In this document: piece by piece, positions 12,475 to 21,427 of the stretch | How positions within the stretch are numbered: the first letter of the stretch is position 1 | How the letters are laid out: each line of letters starts with the position of its first letter | Source: Paraburkholderia bannensis NBRC 103871 | GTDB taxonomy: Bacteria; Pseudomonadota; Gammaproteobacteria; Burkholderiales; Burkholderiaceae | Length of the DNA: 64,000 nt | NCBI RefSeq assembly: GCF_000685015.1 | Contig: NZ_BAYA01000005.1 | Coordinates: 124,001 to 188,000 of the forward strand | Reading direction: 5' to 3' | The notes under the pieces: model-generated | Databases searched by the model: none | Seen by the model: only the letters and a program-made list of their open reading frames with translations | Told to the model about the DNA's origin: nothing | Translations under genes and position numbers: made by a program

Positions 12475-13170
12475 ATGACGCGCCGCTCCACACGCATCGC
12501 CTTGCTGGCCCTCCTCCTGCCATTGCCGCTGCTCGCCCACGCGCAAAGCGACGAGCAGATGTGCCGAAACGGTCTGTTTCCCCGCGAAAACACGACGTTT
12601 TCTCTGGCCCGGGTCGCCGGGGCCGGCAAGCTCCACTTTCTCGACGACCTGTCGGGCTGCCCCGAAAAAGGCGGCAGTGCATGCGAACAGCGCGCCTACG
12701 TACTGCCCGGCGACACCCTGCTGGTGAGCAAGCAGCGAAACGGCTTTCGCTGCGCGTTCTATCCGAACAAGGGCGGCGGATCGGCGGGTTGGGTGACGGA
12801 GGATCGCATTGAGGCAATCGCCGTCGATAAGGCGCCCGCCCTGCGGCAATGGACGGGCACGTGGACGGATGGCGACAACAAGATCGTGCTGGGCATGCGC
12901 GGCAAGGCGCTGCATGCGACGGGAGAAGCGTACTGGCCGTCGAAGCAGCCGTCCGCGCAGTTTCCCGGCGGCCCGAATCTCGGCGACCTGGAGGCGGTGG
13001 CGACCCCGGCCCAAAACACCGTGAAATTCGTGGAAGGCTCTGAGGGCTCCTCAAGCGACGTTTGCCGCGTCAGCGCTTCGCTGGTCGGTGAATGGCTTGT
13101 CGTCGGCGACAACCAGATGTGCGGCGGCGAAAACGTGAGCTTCAGCGGCGTCTACCGGCGACAGCGCTAG
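12475..13170 (+). CDS. Secreted cysteine-containing protein of unknown function
   Basis: 231 residues from the ATG at 12475. A clear signal peptide (about 1-23, LALLLPLPLLAHAQ) precedes a mature domain with cysteine-bearing segments (EQMCRNGLFPREN, LSGCPEKGGSACEQRAY, FRCAFYPNKGG, SSDVCRVSAS, DNQMCGGENV), consistent with disulphides in the periplasm. The middle has an SH3-like flavour (RAYVLPGDTLLVSKQRNG then GWVTEDRIEAI), and the C-terminal half (QWTGTWTDGDNKIVLGMRG to VSFSGVYRR) looks like a beta-barrel of the kind that reports ligand or cell-wall binding. No specific family is certain. It appears to be a stand-alone gene between the hybrid kinase and purU. Confidence 0.7.
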   Translation: MTRRSTRIALLALLLPLPLLAHAQSDEQMCRNGLFPRENTTFSLARVAGAGKLHFLDDLSGCPEKGGSACEQRAYVLPGDTLLVSKQRNGFRCAFYPNKGGGSAGWVTEDRIEAIAVDKAPALRQWTGTWTDGDNKIVLGMRGKALHATGEAYWPSKQPSAQFPGGPNLGDLEAVATPAQNTVKFVEGSEGSSSDVCRVSASLVGEWLVVGDNQMCGGENVSFSGVYRRQR

Positions 13171-13336
13171 CCGAAACCGTAAAAGGGTCTTTTGCCTGGG
13201 TGGCGCGCGCATACCAACAACATAGCGCGAACGTTCTATGCGCCGCCGCGCCGCTCCCGTACCGTGCATGTCATCCCCGCGCGCGGCCGTGTTCGTCCCT
13301 CGCGCCGCGCGAGCCCGATGACACCAGGAGACCCGC

Positions 13337-14230
13337 ATGTCCGAAGCCGTTCGTCCGCACGCCTACGCCCTCACCCTCTCCTGCCCGAGCGCAGCAGGCC
13401 AGGTCGCGGCCGTGGCCGCCTTTCTCGACCGCCATCGCTGCTATATCGACGAGCTGACCGTTTTCGACGACGCCGAAAGCACGCGCTTCTTCCTGCGCTG
13501 CGTCTTTCACCAGGTCGAAAGCAACGGCGAACAAACCGGCGCCGCAAGCCAGCTGGACATCGCCGCGCTGCGCGACGACTTCGCGCCCACGGGCCGTGCG
13601 CACTGCATGGACTGGGCAATTCACGACCTGCGCCGCAGGCCCAAAGTGCTGATCCTTGTTTCGAAGCTCGAACATTGCCTGAACGACCTGCTGTTCCGCT
13701 GGCGCGTGGGCGAGCTGGAAATGGAGATCGCAGGCATCGCGTCGAATCATCCGGACTTCGAAGCAATTGCGCAGCAGCACCGGCTGCCGTTCCACCACCT
13801 GCCCGTGAATGCGCAGACGCGCGACCAGCAGGAAGCGCAACTGCTCAAGCTGGTCGAGACCAGCGGCGCGGAACTCGTGGTGCTAGCGCGCTATATGCAG
13901 ATCCTCACGGATGCCACGAGCGCGAAGCTCGCGGGCCGTGCGATCAATATTCACCACTCGTTCCTGCCCGGTTTCAAGGGCGCACGGCCCTATCACCAGG
14001 CGCATGCGCGCGGCGTGAAGCTGATTGGCGCGACGGCGCATTTCGTCACCGCCGATCTCGACGAAGGCCCGATCATCGAACAGGAAGTCCAGCGCGTCGA
14101 TCATGCGTATGGGCCGCAGCGGCTGCTCGCGGTCGGGCGCGACCTGGAATGCGTGACGCTCGCGCGTGCGCTCAAGGCCGTGCTGGAGCATCGCGTGTTT
14201 ATCAACGGGGCGAGGACTGTCGTGCTTTGA
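13337..14230 (+). CDS. purU: Formyltetrahydrofolate deformylase
   Basis: 297 residues. An N-terminal ACT domain (about 8-85; YALTLSCPSAAGQVAAVAAF) is fused to a formyltransferase/hydrolase domain with the catalytic Asn-His motif INIHHSFLPGFKGARPYHQA and ATAHFVTADLDEGPIIEQE. PurU hydrolyses 10-formyl-THF to formate and THF. AGGAGAC lies just before the ATG. Known glycine-betaine and sarcosine catabolic loci carry purU to recycle THF loaded by sarcosine demethylation, which fits the neighbouring dgc, gbc and sox genes. Here it is separated from them by a small gene and regulators and transcribed in the opposite direction. Confidence 0.95.
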   Translation: MSEAVRPHAYALTLSCPSAAGQVAAVAAFLDRHRCYIDELTVFDDAESTRFFLRCVFHQVESNGEQTGAASQLDIAALRDDFAPTGRAHCMDWAIHDLRRRPKVLILVSKLEHCLNDLLFRWRVGELEMEIAGIASNHPDFEAIAQQHRLPFHHLPVNAQTRDQQEAQLLKLVETSGAELVVLARYMQILTDATSAKLAGRAINIHHSFLPGFKGARPYHQAHARGVKLIGATAHFVTADLDEGPIIEQEVQRVDHAYGPQRLLAVGRDLECVTLARALKAVLEHRVFINGARTVVL

Positions 14231-14235
14231 AAGCG

Positions 14236-14284
14236 GCTTGAAGCGCGGGTTTAATCTCGGCATTAAACACAGCTTGAAGCGCGG
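14236..14284. repeat. 13-bp direct repeats flanking an AT-rich hairpin
   Basis: GCTTGAAGCGCGG occurs at 14236-14248 and again at 14272-14284. Between them a 7-bp inverted repeat GTTTAAT/ATTAAAC (14249-14268) forms a small hairpin. It lies immediately behind purU and may contribute to 3'-end formation, although no T-tract follows. Confidence 0.55.
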
Positions 14285-14322
14285 TCTAGAGCCAAGTCTA
14301 AAAGGCGGATTCAGGCGGTGTT

Positions 14323-14586
14323 TCAGGCACCGCGCCGCCGCCTCGCTTCGGCGGCGAGTCCGGCAAGCGTGTCGGCGCTCAGACGTTGCGCGATGCGCTG
14401 CACATAGTCGTGATGATGCGGCTGCAAAGGCGCGCTCAGGTGTTGCGCCTGCAAATAGCGCAACAGCGCGATGCGTCTATGTCCGCGCGCCATGCTCAAC
14501 TCCAGCAGGGCGAGCGCGGCCTGGGCGTCGCCCGCGGTGGCGCGTTCTGTGAGTTCGATGGTCTGTGGGCGCATACTGGCGGGCAT
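14323..14586 (-). CDS. Small helical protein of unknown function
   Basis: A possible 87-residue protein (start ATG at 14586; a second in-frame ATG lies at 14574). It is predicted all-helical: ELTERATAGDAQAALALLEL, MARGHRRIALLRYLQAQHL, YVQRIAQRLSADTLAGLAAE. The first segment resembles half of a Sel1 or TPR-like helix pair. No good ribosome-binding site precedes either ATG, and the frame continues open upstream, so the start is uncertain. It is called because its residue composition looks like a real protein rather than a shadow and nothing else occupies the space. Confidence 0.4.
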   Translation of the reverse strand: MPASMRPQTIELTERATAGDAQAALALLELSMARGHRRIALLRYLQAQHLSAPLQPHHHDYVQRIAQRLSADTLAGLAAEARRRRGA

Positions 14587-14837
14587 TGCGGCGTGAGTGT
14601 GGCGGGGAATGGCCAGGCTAGCAGGGTGGCCGATCCCCCAGCATCGCCCACCCGCCCGCGACGCCGATAGAACGTGCGCGGCATGGCGCTGGAATCGCGC
14701 CGCCGCCGCGCGCATTCGCGATGATTGATGGCGCAAAATGACAAATGCGGGCGCGCCGGATCGGCGACGCTTGCCTGACGGGCTTCGTCCCCCTTTGTCA
14801 CATTGAACCGCCTCCAACGCAGCACCGAACGACCACC

Positions 14838-15950
14838 ATGCACGCAGAACCCGTCGCGCCCGCTGCATCGCCCGCCTCCTCCGCCCAGGCCGAGGGCCGT
14901 ATCCGCTTTGGCATCGTGCTGCTGCCGAATTTCACGCTCACGGCCTTCTCGGGCTTCGTCGACATGCTGCGCCTGTCGGCCGACGACGGCGACTTCAGCA
15001 AACCGGTGCGCTGCTCGTGGAGCATCGTCGGCGAAACGCTCACGCCGGTGCGGGCAAGTTGCGGCATCCAGATCGCGCCGTGGGAGACCTTCCCGGACGC
15101 GGGCGAATTCGATTACGTGGTCGTGGTGGGCGGCCTGCTGCATTCGGGGCCGCAGGCAAGCGAGGAAACGCTGCGCTTCATCCGCGCGGCGGCCCAGCGC
15201 GGCGCGACGCTGGTGGGCATCTGCACGGGAGCGTTCACGCTGATGCGCGCGGGCGTGCTGGACGGCCATCGCGTGTGCGTGAGCTGGTTCCACTACTGGG
15301 ATTTCATCGAGCGCTTTCCGGCCGTCAATGCCGATGCGCTGGTCGCCGACCGCCTGTTCGTGATCGATCGCCGCCGCATCACCTGCTCGGGCGGGCGCGC
15401 GTCGATCGACGTTGCCGCCGCCATTCTGCTGCGCCACTTCGACCACGCCACCGTGCAGAAGGCGCTGCGCATCCTGCTGGTCGGCGAGCTGCAAAAGGGC
15501 AACGCGCCGCAGCCGCATCCGCCGGGTCTCGACCCGGCCACGCATCCCAAGGTCAAGCGCGCGATCCTGCTGATGGAGCAGCACGTCGGGCGCAACGTGC
15601 CGCTAGAAGAACTGGCGGGCAAGCTCAACCTGTCGCCGCGCCAGCTCGAACGGCTGTTCAAGGCCGAAACCGGCAAGAGCCCGCGCACCTTCGCCAACGG
15701 CCTGCGCCTGCGCACCGCCGCGTGGCTGCTGACGAGTTCCGACCGCACCGTCGCCGACATCGCGTCGAGCTGCGGCTTCTCCGACGCCTCGCACCTGGGC
15801 CGCGAATTCCGCAAGCAGTTTGGCGTGCCGCCGATGATGTTCCGCGAGCAGCGCAGCGGCCAGGAGGACACGCGTATCGAGAGTTTTGACGACTTCATGC
15901 GCAGCGGCGTCCCTGCTGGACAGACGCCGCTCGAAGTCGATCCCGATTGA
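14838..15950 (+). CDS. GATase1-like/AraC-family transcriptional regulator
   Basis: 370 residues. The N-terminal DJ-1/PfpI-type domain (about 22-205) keeps the nucleophile-elbow cysteine in LVGICTGAFTLM. The C-terminal domain has two AraC helix-turn-helix motifs (PLEELAGKLNLSPRQLERLF and TVADIASSCGFSDASHLGRE). Family members such as GbdR, CdhR, SouR and ArgR respond to quaternary amines, carnitine or amino acids. This copy is the most divergent of three in the window (FSGFVDMLRLSADDGDF instead of the AxEVLRMANY motif of the other two). The start at 14838 is the first ATG compatible with the domain, though no strong Shine-Dalgarno sequence is present. Its target is unknown; adjacent purU and the betaine island are candidates. 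Confidence 0.85.
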   Translation: MHAEPVAPAASPASSAQAEGRIRFGIVLLPNFTLTAFSGFVDMLRLSADDGDFSKPVRCSWSIVGETLTPVRASCGIQIAPWETFPDAGEFDYVVVVGGLLHSGPQASEETLRFIRAAAQRGATLVGICTGAFTLMRAGVLDGHRVCVSWFHYWDFIERFPAVNADALVADRLFVIDRRRITCSGGRASIDVAAAILLRHFDHATVQKALRILLVGELQKGNAPQPHPPGLDPATHPKVKRAILLMEQHVGRNVPLEELAGKLNLSPRQLERLFKAETGKSPRTFANGLRLRTAAWLLTSSDRTVADIASSCGFSDASHLGREFRKQFGVPPMMFREQRSGQEDTRIESFDDFMRSGVPAGQTPLEVDPD

Positions 15951-15969
15951 GCCTGCCGACGCCTGCGCG

Positions 15970-17013
15970 TCAGGCGCGCCCGGCGCGCCGCTCGAAACTG
16001 GGCGCATGGCCGAACTGCACGCGATACGCCTTGCTGAAATGACAAGGCGAATTAAAGCCGCAATTCGAGGTGATATGCGCGACCGACATATCGGTGGTGC
16101 GCAGCAGTTCGCGCGCGCGTTTGAGGCGCAGCGTCAGGTAGTAATGGGCGGGCGAGATGTTCAGGTACGCCTTGAACATACGCTGCAGATGTCGCTGCGA
16201 AAGCCGCACGAGCCGCGCGAGCTCTTCAAGCGAGAGCGGTTCCTTGAGGTTCGCTTCCATCAAGCGCACGACTTCCACGAGTTCGGCGCGAGAAAAACCC
16301 ACGCGCGCGTCGACGGGAATCGGCTGCAAGTCGCTGGCGCTGCGAATGCGTTCGAGGATGAATTGCTCGGAGACTTTCGCGGCCAACGCCTGACCCAGGC
16401 GCGCGCTCACGATATCGAGCATCAGGTCGAGCGGCGCGGTGCCGCCCGTACAGGTCAGGCGGTCGCGATCGACCACGAAAAGCTCATCGGCGAAACGCAC
16501 GCGCGGGAACTCCTCGTGCAGCGCCGACAGGCTCTCCCAGTGCACCGCGCAACGATAACCGTCGAGCAGGCCGCTGGCCATCAACGCATACGCGCCCGTG
16601 CAAATGCCGCCTAGCGGCCTGCCGCTGCGTGCGATCTGCGTCAGCGCGGCGCGCACGCCATCGTCCACCACGTCGCGAATCCGGATGCCGCCGCACACGA
16701 TCAGCACATCGGGCAGGTTCTCGATATCGAGCGCCTGGGTCGGCCGCACCGTGATGCCGTTGCTCGCGCGCGCGGGCTGGCCGTCCAGCGAGAAAATCGA
16801 CCAGCGGTAATGCTCGCCGTTGCCGACGTAATTGGCCATGCGCAGCACTTCGACCGCGCTCGAAAACGCGATCATCGAGAAGTGCGGCAAAGTCAGGAAG
16901 CCGAAATGCCTGAACGTCGATGCCTGCGACGATGCCTTGTCAGCCTGCGGGGCTGCCTCGGCGAGGTCGACTTCATTTTCCGTACCGATGTCCGTACTGA
17001 TGTCCGCAATCAC
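15970..17013 (-). CDS. GbdR-like GATase1/AraC-family transcriptional regulator
   Basis: 347 residues with a GTG start (AAGGGG upstream). The DJ-1/PfpI-like sensor domain contains FLTLPHFSMIAFSSAVEVLR and the elbow cysteine in GGICTGAYALM. The AraC DNA-binding domain has LSLEELARLVRLSQRHLQRM and SVAHITSNCGFNSPCHFSKA. GbdR activates glycine betaine and dimethylglycine catabolic genes in Pseudomonas. This gene is the last of the minus-strand run after the betaine ABC transporter, so it probably senses glycine betaine, dimethylglycine or a related amine and activates gbc, dgc or pro genes. It ends 20 nt from the convergent regulator at 14838-15950. Specificity against the paralogue at 32261 cannot be settled by reading. 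Confidence 0.85.
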   Translation of the reverse strand: MIADISTDIGTENEVDLAEAAPQADKASSQASTFRHFGFLTLPHFSMIAFSSAVEVLRMANYVGNGEHYRWSIFSLDGQPARASNGITVRPTQALDIENLPDVLIVCGGIRIRDVVDDGVRAALTQIARSGRPLGGICTGAYALMASGLLDGYRCAVHWESLSALHEEFPRVRFADELFVVDRDRLTCTGGTAPLDLMLDIVSARLGQALAAKVSEQFILERIRSASDLQPIPVDARVGFSRAELVEVVRLMEANLKEPLSLEELARLVRLSQRHLQRMFKAYLNISPAHYYLTLRLKRARELLRTTDMSVAHITSNCGFNSPCHFSKAYRVQFGHAPSFERRAGRA

Positions 17014-17105
17014 ATTACGCCCCTTCTCTGGAGACGATTCAGGCGAGCCGCGTGGGATGCTCCACCGGCTCGCCTCTTCATACGTGGACGAACAACGACT
17101 TCAGC

Positions 17106-18002
17106 TCAAGCCTCGGCAGGCACGGCGCGCACGCGCAGCACCTGTTTGAGGCCAGAAAACAGCGGGGCTTTCGCGGCGCCCGGCGCACGTCCGAAGCTTT
17201 CGGTGATACGGTCAAGAATGATCGCCAGCAGCACCACGGACAAGCCGCTTTCGAAACCCAGCCCGATATCCAGGCGCTGGATGCTCGCCAGCACGTCGTT
17301 GCCCAGTCCCCCCGCGCCCACCATCGACGCGATAATGACCATCGACAGCGCCATCATGATGGTCTGGTTCACGCCCTGCATGATCGACGGCAGCGCATTG
17401 GGAAACTGCACCTTGTAGAGCAGCTGCCACGGCGTGCAGCCAAACGCCTGGCCGGCTTCGACGATCTCGCGGTTCACGTGGCGAATACCCAGGCTCGTGA
17501 GCCGCACGGCGGGCGGCATGGCGAAGATCACGGTCGAAAGAATGCCCGGCACGCGGCCAAGACCGAACAGCATCGCCGCCGGGATCAGGTAGACGAAGGC
17601 GGGCATGGTCTGCATCAGGTCGAGAATCGGCCGCACGATGGTCTGCACGAGCTTGCTCTTCGCCGTCCAGATGCCCAGCGGCACACCCAGCACCAGGCTG
17701 ATCAGCGTCGACGACAGCGTGAGCGCGAGCGTCACGACGGTCTGATCCCAGAAGCCGGTCGCATAGATCAAAAGCAGCGACGCCAGTGCGAACACCGCAA
17801 AGCGCCAGCCCACGCGCCACAAGCCCCCCACCACGAAAATCCCCATCAGGAGCGGCATGGGAATGCCTTGCAGGCCTTGTTCGATGAGCTTGGCGAAGCT
17901 CTCGATCGCACGGCCGATGGTGTCGAACGTATTGGCGTCGTGATCGAGCAGATAGTGAACCGACTGGTCTACCCAGTGGCCGAGCGGGATGATCTCAGAC
18001 AT
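17106..18002 (-). CDS. proW: Glycine betaine/proline ABC transporter permease
   Basis: 298 residues with about six membrane helices (for example FAVFALASLLLIYATGFW and LALTLSSTLISLVLGVPLGI). The ABC permease EAA loop is visible as EIVEAGQAFGCTPWQLLYKV, followed by PNALPSIMQGVNQTIMMALS. The N-terminal extension before the first core helix is typical of ProW/OpuAB. It overlaps the proV stop by 8 nt, implying translational coupling. With ProX and ProV it would import glycine betaine or a related quaternary amine across the inner membrane. Its place directly downstream of gbcAB suggests uptake for catabolism rather than only osmoprotection. Confidence 0.93.
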   Translation of the reverse strand: MSEIIPLGHWVDQSVHYLLDHDANTFDTIGRAIESFAKLIEQGLQGIPMPLLMGIFVVGGLWRVGWRFAVFALASLLLIYATGFWDQTVVTLALTLSSTLISLVLGVPLGIWTAKSKLVQTIVRPILDLMQTMPAFVYLIPAAMLFGLGRVPGILSTVIFAMPPAVRLTSLGIRHVNREIVEAGQAFGCTPWQLLYKVQFPNALPSIMQGVNQTIMMALSMVIIASMVGAGGLGNDVLASIQRLDIGLGFESGLSVVLLAIILDRITESFGRAPGAAKAPLFSGLKQVLRVRAVPAEA

Positions 18003-19200
18003 GGTGGTGACTCCCCTGGTGGTTCGCCTGGTGATTTCCGTTGCGCATCATGACCTTGAGGACGGCCGCCTGGTCGATCGAGCCGCAGAAGCGGCCTTCC
18101 TCGTCGACGACGGGCAGCGCCACCGGGTTTGCGCATACGCGCGAGACGACCTGTTCGAGCGTCGCGCCGCGCGAAATGCATTCGATTTTCTTGACCTGCG
18201 GCTGGGTCACGCCAATTGCGTCGCGCGTGACGAAGCCGCTGATGCGGCGTTCGGCGTCCAGCACGAAGGCGTACTCGGCGCTGCCGTTGAGCGAGGCGGC
18301 GACGCTGGTCGCGTCGAGCGAGCGCACCAGCGGCACGCGCTCCTTCTGCATGAGGTCGCCTGCGGTGAGGTAGCGGCTCGTGTCCACGCCGTCGAAGAAG
18401 GCGCGCACGTATTCATCGGCAGGATTGCTGATGATCTCGCGCGGCGTGCCGATCTGCACGATGCGCCCGCCTTCCATGATCGCGATGCGGCTGCCGATGC
18501 GCAGCGCCTCCTCCAGATCGTGCGAGACGAACATGATGGTGCGGCGCTGCTCCTTCTGCAGTTGCAGCAGCACGTTCTGCATTTCCTTGCGCTTGAGCGG
18601 ATCGAGCGCGGAAAACGCTTCGTCCATGATCATCAGCGAAGGATTGACCGCCAGCGCGCGCGCCAGCCCCACGCGCTGCTGCATGCCGCCCGACAGCTCG
18701 GCGGGCAGCTTGTGCGCGAAGGCGGCAAGCCCCACCTGCTCCAGCACCTCCAGCGCACGCTGCTCGCGCGCCTTGCGACCCATGCCCGCCACTTCCAGGC
18801 CGAAGGCCGCATTGGCCAGCACGGTGCGCTGCGGCATCAGCGCGAAGGACTGGAACACCATGCTCATGTCGGTGCGGCGCAGCGCGACCAGTTCCGATTT
18901 ACGCACCGCCGCGATATCGCGGCCATCGATCACCACGCGCCCGGCCGTCGGTTCGACCAGCCGGTTGATGAGGCGGATCAGCGTCGACTTGCCGGAGCCC
19001 GACAGCCCCATCAGCACGAAGATCTCGCCTTCCTGGACTTCGAAGCTCGCGTTGTTGACGCCAAGGACATAACCGGTCTGGCGAAACAGGTCGTCCTTGG
19101 TCGCGCCGCGCGCCAACATCTCGCGCGCTAGCTTGGGGTTCGGCCCGAACACCTTGCAGAGTCCGTCGACCACGATCTTGGGGGATTTCATCGAGTCCAT
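17995..19200 (-). CDS. proV: Glycine betaine/proline ABC transporter ATP-binding protein
   Basis: 401 residues. Walker A is GLSGSGKSTL (about 65-74), the Q-loop region is DMSMVFQSFALMPQRT, the ABC signature is LSGGMQQRVGLARALA, Walker B is SLMIMDEAFSALDP and the switch His is in MFVSHDLEEALR. A C-terminal pair of CBS domains (about 280-395; ATLEQVVSRVCANPVALPVV) marks the OpuAA/ProV subfamily, where CBS domains sense ionic strength. The N-terminal segment with ALAREMLARGATKDDLFRQTG-like sequence is the usual ProV extension. The start is ATG at 19200, with an in-frame ATG at 19191. It follows proX after a 104-nt gap containing a stable hairpin. Confidence 0.95.
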   Translation of the reverse strand: MDSMKSPKIVVDGLCKVFGPNPKLAREMLARGATKDDLFRQTGYVLGVNNASFEVQEGEIFVLMGLSGSGKSTLIRLINRLVEPTAGRVVIDGRDIAAVRKSELVALRRTDMSMVFQSFALMPQRTVLANAAFGLEVAGMGRKAREQRALEVLEQVGLAAFAHKLPAELSGGMQQRVGLARALAVNPSLMIMDEAFSALDPLKRKEMQNVLLQLQKEQRRTIMFVSHDLEEALRIGSRIAIMEGGRIVQIGTPREIISNPADEYVRAFFDGVDTSRYLTAGDLMQKERVPLVRSLDATSVAASLNGSAEYAFVLDAERRISGFVTRDAIGVTQPQVKKIECISRGATLEQVVSRVCANPVALPVVDEEGRFCGSIDQAAVLKVMMRNGNHQANHQGSHHHV

Positions 19201-19215
19201 CTCCTCGTGATGCAG

Positions 19216-19254
19216 GCGCCGGCCCGCACTGTGTCAAAACACGCATGCCGGCGC
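19216..19254 (-). other. Hairpin between proX and proV
   Basis: An 8-bp perfect GC stem (GCGCCGGC at 19216-19223 and GCCGGCGC at 19247-19254) encloses an inner GTGT/ACAC stem. It lies between the binding-protein gene and the ATPase gene. Such hairpins often stabilise the upstream mRNA so that the binding protein is made in excess; that role is inferred. No T-tract follows. Confidence 0.45.
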
Positions 19255-19304
19255 GGCGCGCGGCGACACGTTTCGGATGCCTTACTGTGTGGCTTCGACT
19301 ACGG

Positions 19305-20162
19305 TTACTGCGTGGACGCCACCCAGTCCTGCACGCGCTCGCCGTGCGCGGCGATCCAGCTGTCGGCGGCGGCTTCGGGTTTGGTGCCGCTCTGGATCGC
19401 CAGCATCACGCTGTCGATCTCGCCCGGCTTCCACTGAAACTTCTTGAGGAACGCGACCACGGGCGGCGCCTTGGTTTCCAGCGCCGGATTGGCGACGCTG
19501 TCCACGTGCTCGGCGGCGCCGAATACGTTCTTCGGATCGTCGAGGAAGCGCAGCTTGTACTTCGCGAACATCCAGTGCGGCGTCCAGCCCGTGACGATCA
19601 CCGGCTTGTTCGCGTTGACCGAGCGCGCCAGTTCCGCCGTCATGCCGCTGCCGGAGCTGGGCATGACCGTATAGTTCAGACCATATTGCTTGATCGCCTG
19701 GTCGGTCTTGCTCATCACGCCCGCACCGGCGTCGATGCCGACGATGCGCCCGGCAAACGCCGACTTCTGCGCGTTGAGATCGTCGATGCTTTTGGCCGTC
19801 ACATATTGCGGCACGACGAGGCCGATTTTCGCGCCGGTGAAGTTGGTGCCCAGGTCGACCACCTTGCCCTTGAACTGATCCCAGTACGCGCCCTGCGTGA
19901 CCGGCAGCCAGGCGGACAGCGTGGCGTCGAGGTCGCCGCGCGCCACGCCCTGCCACATGATGCCGGCGGCCACCGGCACGAGTTCGACCTGATAGCCGAG
20001 GCGTTTTTCGATGATGCGCGCCGCCACGTTCGAGGTCGCCACGCTGTCGTCCCAACCTTCGACGTAGCCGATTTTCAGCGTCGGCTTGCTGTCCGCGAGC
20101 GCCGCAGCGCTCAAGGCCACCGACATCACACCCATGCCCAACAATCTTGCTAGCAGCTTCAC
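19305..20162 (-). CDS. proX: Glycine betaine ABC transporter substrate-binding protein
   Basis: 285 residues from a GTG start at 20162, which has AGGAG about 8 nt upstream; the longer frame adds 19 residues with no signal character. A signal peptide is present (LLARLLGMGVMSVALSAAALA). The mature protein is an OpuAC-type binding protein: LKIGYVEGWDDSVATSNVAA, AGIMWQGVARGDLDATLSAW, TGWTPHWMFAKYKLRFLDDP. The tryptophans in EGWDDS, LSAWLP and TGWTPHW are candidates for the aromatic cage that binds the trimethylammonium group. It lies 124 nt after gbcB on the same strand and heads the proXVW transporter set. Confidence 0.93.
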   Translation of the reverse strand: MKLLARLLGMGVMSVALSAAALADSKPTLKIGYVEGWDDSVATSNVAARIIEKRLGYQVELVPVAAGIMWQGVARGDLDATLSAWLPVTQGAYWDQFKGKVVDLGTNFTGAKIGLVVPQYVTAKSIDDLNAQKSAFAGRIVGIDAGAGVMSKTDQAIKQYGLNYTVMPSSGSGMTAELARSVNANKPVIVTGWTPHWMFAKYKLRFLDDPKNVFGAAEHVDSVANPALETKAPPVVAFLKKFQWKPGEIDSVMLAIQSGTKPEAAADSWIAAHGERVQDWVASTQ

Positions 20163-20286
20163 GGCAGTCTCCTGTGATCCGGGCGATGAGCGCCCCACAC
20201 CTCCAGATTCACCCGTCACAAATGGTCGATACCGTTGTTTTCCGACGCGATCTTGTCCAGCCGCGACGCGGTGCGCATTTGCAGAT

Positions 20287-21426
20287 TTATTTGTCGACGA
20301 CGAGATCCGAGCGCGGCGTGCTGCAGCACAGCAGCACCATGCCCTGATCGATTTCGCGCTGACGAATGCCGCCGTTGTGCTTCATCTCCACCTGGCCCGA
20401 AACGAGCTTGACCTTGCAGGTGCCGCACATCCCCTGGGTGCAGGACGCGGGCAGGCGCACGCCCGCCTCGCGCGCCGCCGCCAGCACGTGCTGGTGTTCG
20501 CCGCAGTCGATCTCGCGATGGCTCTTTGCAAACGTCACTTTGAAAGTGGCGGCTTCGGTTGATGCGGGCGTGGCTTCTGCGGGCGCGCTCAGTGGCGCGT
20601 CGTCGGCCGCCAGCGTCTCGAACGAAAAACTCTCTTCGTGATAGCGCTCGCGCGCGAAGCCCGCTTCGTCGAGCAGGTCGCGCACCGCCTTCATATACGG
20701 CGCGGGGCCGCAGGTGAAGATCTCGCGCTCCATGAAATCCGGTGCGATCAGCTTGAGCAGCGGCAGCGTGAGAAAGCCCGTCACGCCCGACCAGTGCGTG
20801 CGCGCGCCCACGCGCTCGCACACGAACGAGGTGCGAAAACTCGAATGGCTCGCGGCGATCAGTTCCAGTTCGCGCGCGAAGATCACGTCGTCGGGCGTGC
20901 GCGCGCTGTGCACGAACACGATGTCGCGATCCTCAGCCAGGTCGTGGTACGCGCGGCTCATCGACATCAGCGGCGTAATGCCCGATCCCGCCGAAAGAAA
21001 CAGGTATTTGAGCGCCGCGTGGCGCGCGCAGGTGAACTCACCGGCGGGCCCTAGCACGCGGATCATCGCGCCCGGCATGAGGTTGTCGTGCAGCCAGTTC
21101 GACACCTTGCCGCCCGGCACGCGCTTGACCGTGATGGACAGCGTGTGCGGGCGCGCGGGCGACGACGAAATCGTATAGCAGCGGTTCACCGTCTCGCCGT
21201 CGATCTCCAGTTCGAGCGTGATGAACTGGCCCGGCTCGAATGAAAACGTGCGGCCTTGCGGCGAGCGCAGGAAAAAACTCTTCACGTCATGCGTTTCCTG
21301 CCGCACGTGGCAGCACTCCAGCGTCTCCTCGGCGTCGCTCGTCCATTTTTCCGGCAGCGCGCCCCAGAACGCCGGGCGCGTCACGCGGCTGTGGGCGGGA
21401 TCGAATTGGGCCGCATCTCGCATCAT
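20287..21426 (-). CDS. gbcB: Glycine betaine monooxygenase reductase subunit GbcB
   Basis: 379 residues from the ATG at 21426, 1 nt after the gbcA stop (GGAG upstream). An FAD-binding ferredoxin-reductase domain (RCYTISSSPARPHTLSITVK; LSAGSGITPLMSMSRAYHDL; IFTCGPAPYMKAV) is followed by a linker and a C-terminal plant-type [2Fe-2S] ferredoxin with CTQGMCGTC and a last ligand in LLCCST. GbcB passes NAD(P)H electrons to GbcA, which removes a methyl group from glycine betaine to give dimethylglycine and formaldehyde. The close coupling to gbcA and the proXVW genes downstream support the assignment. The more 5' open frame seen upstream is inside gbcA and is not used. Confidence 0.95.
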   Translation of the reverse strand: MMRDAAQFDPAHSRVTRPAFWGALPEKWTSDAEETLECCHVRQETHDVKSFFLRSPQGRTFSFEPGQFITLELEIDGETVNRCYTISSSPARPHTLSITVKRVPGGKVSNWLHDNLMPGAMIRVLGPAGEFTCARHAALKYLFLSAGSGITPLMSMSRAYHDLAEDRDIVFVHSARTPDDVIFARELELIAASHSSFRTSFVCERVGARTHWSGVTGFLTLPLLKLIAPDFMEREIFTCGPAPYMKAVRDLLDEAGFARERYHEESFSFETLAADDAPLSAPAEATPASTEAATFKVTFAKSHREIDCGEHQHVLAAAREAGVRLPASCTQGMCGTCKVKLVSGQVEMKHNGGIRQREIDQGMVLLCCSTPRSDLVVDK

Positions 21427-21427
21427 G

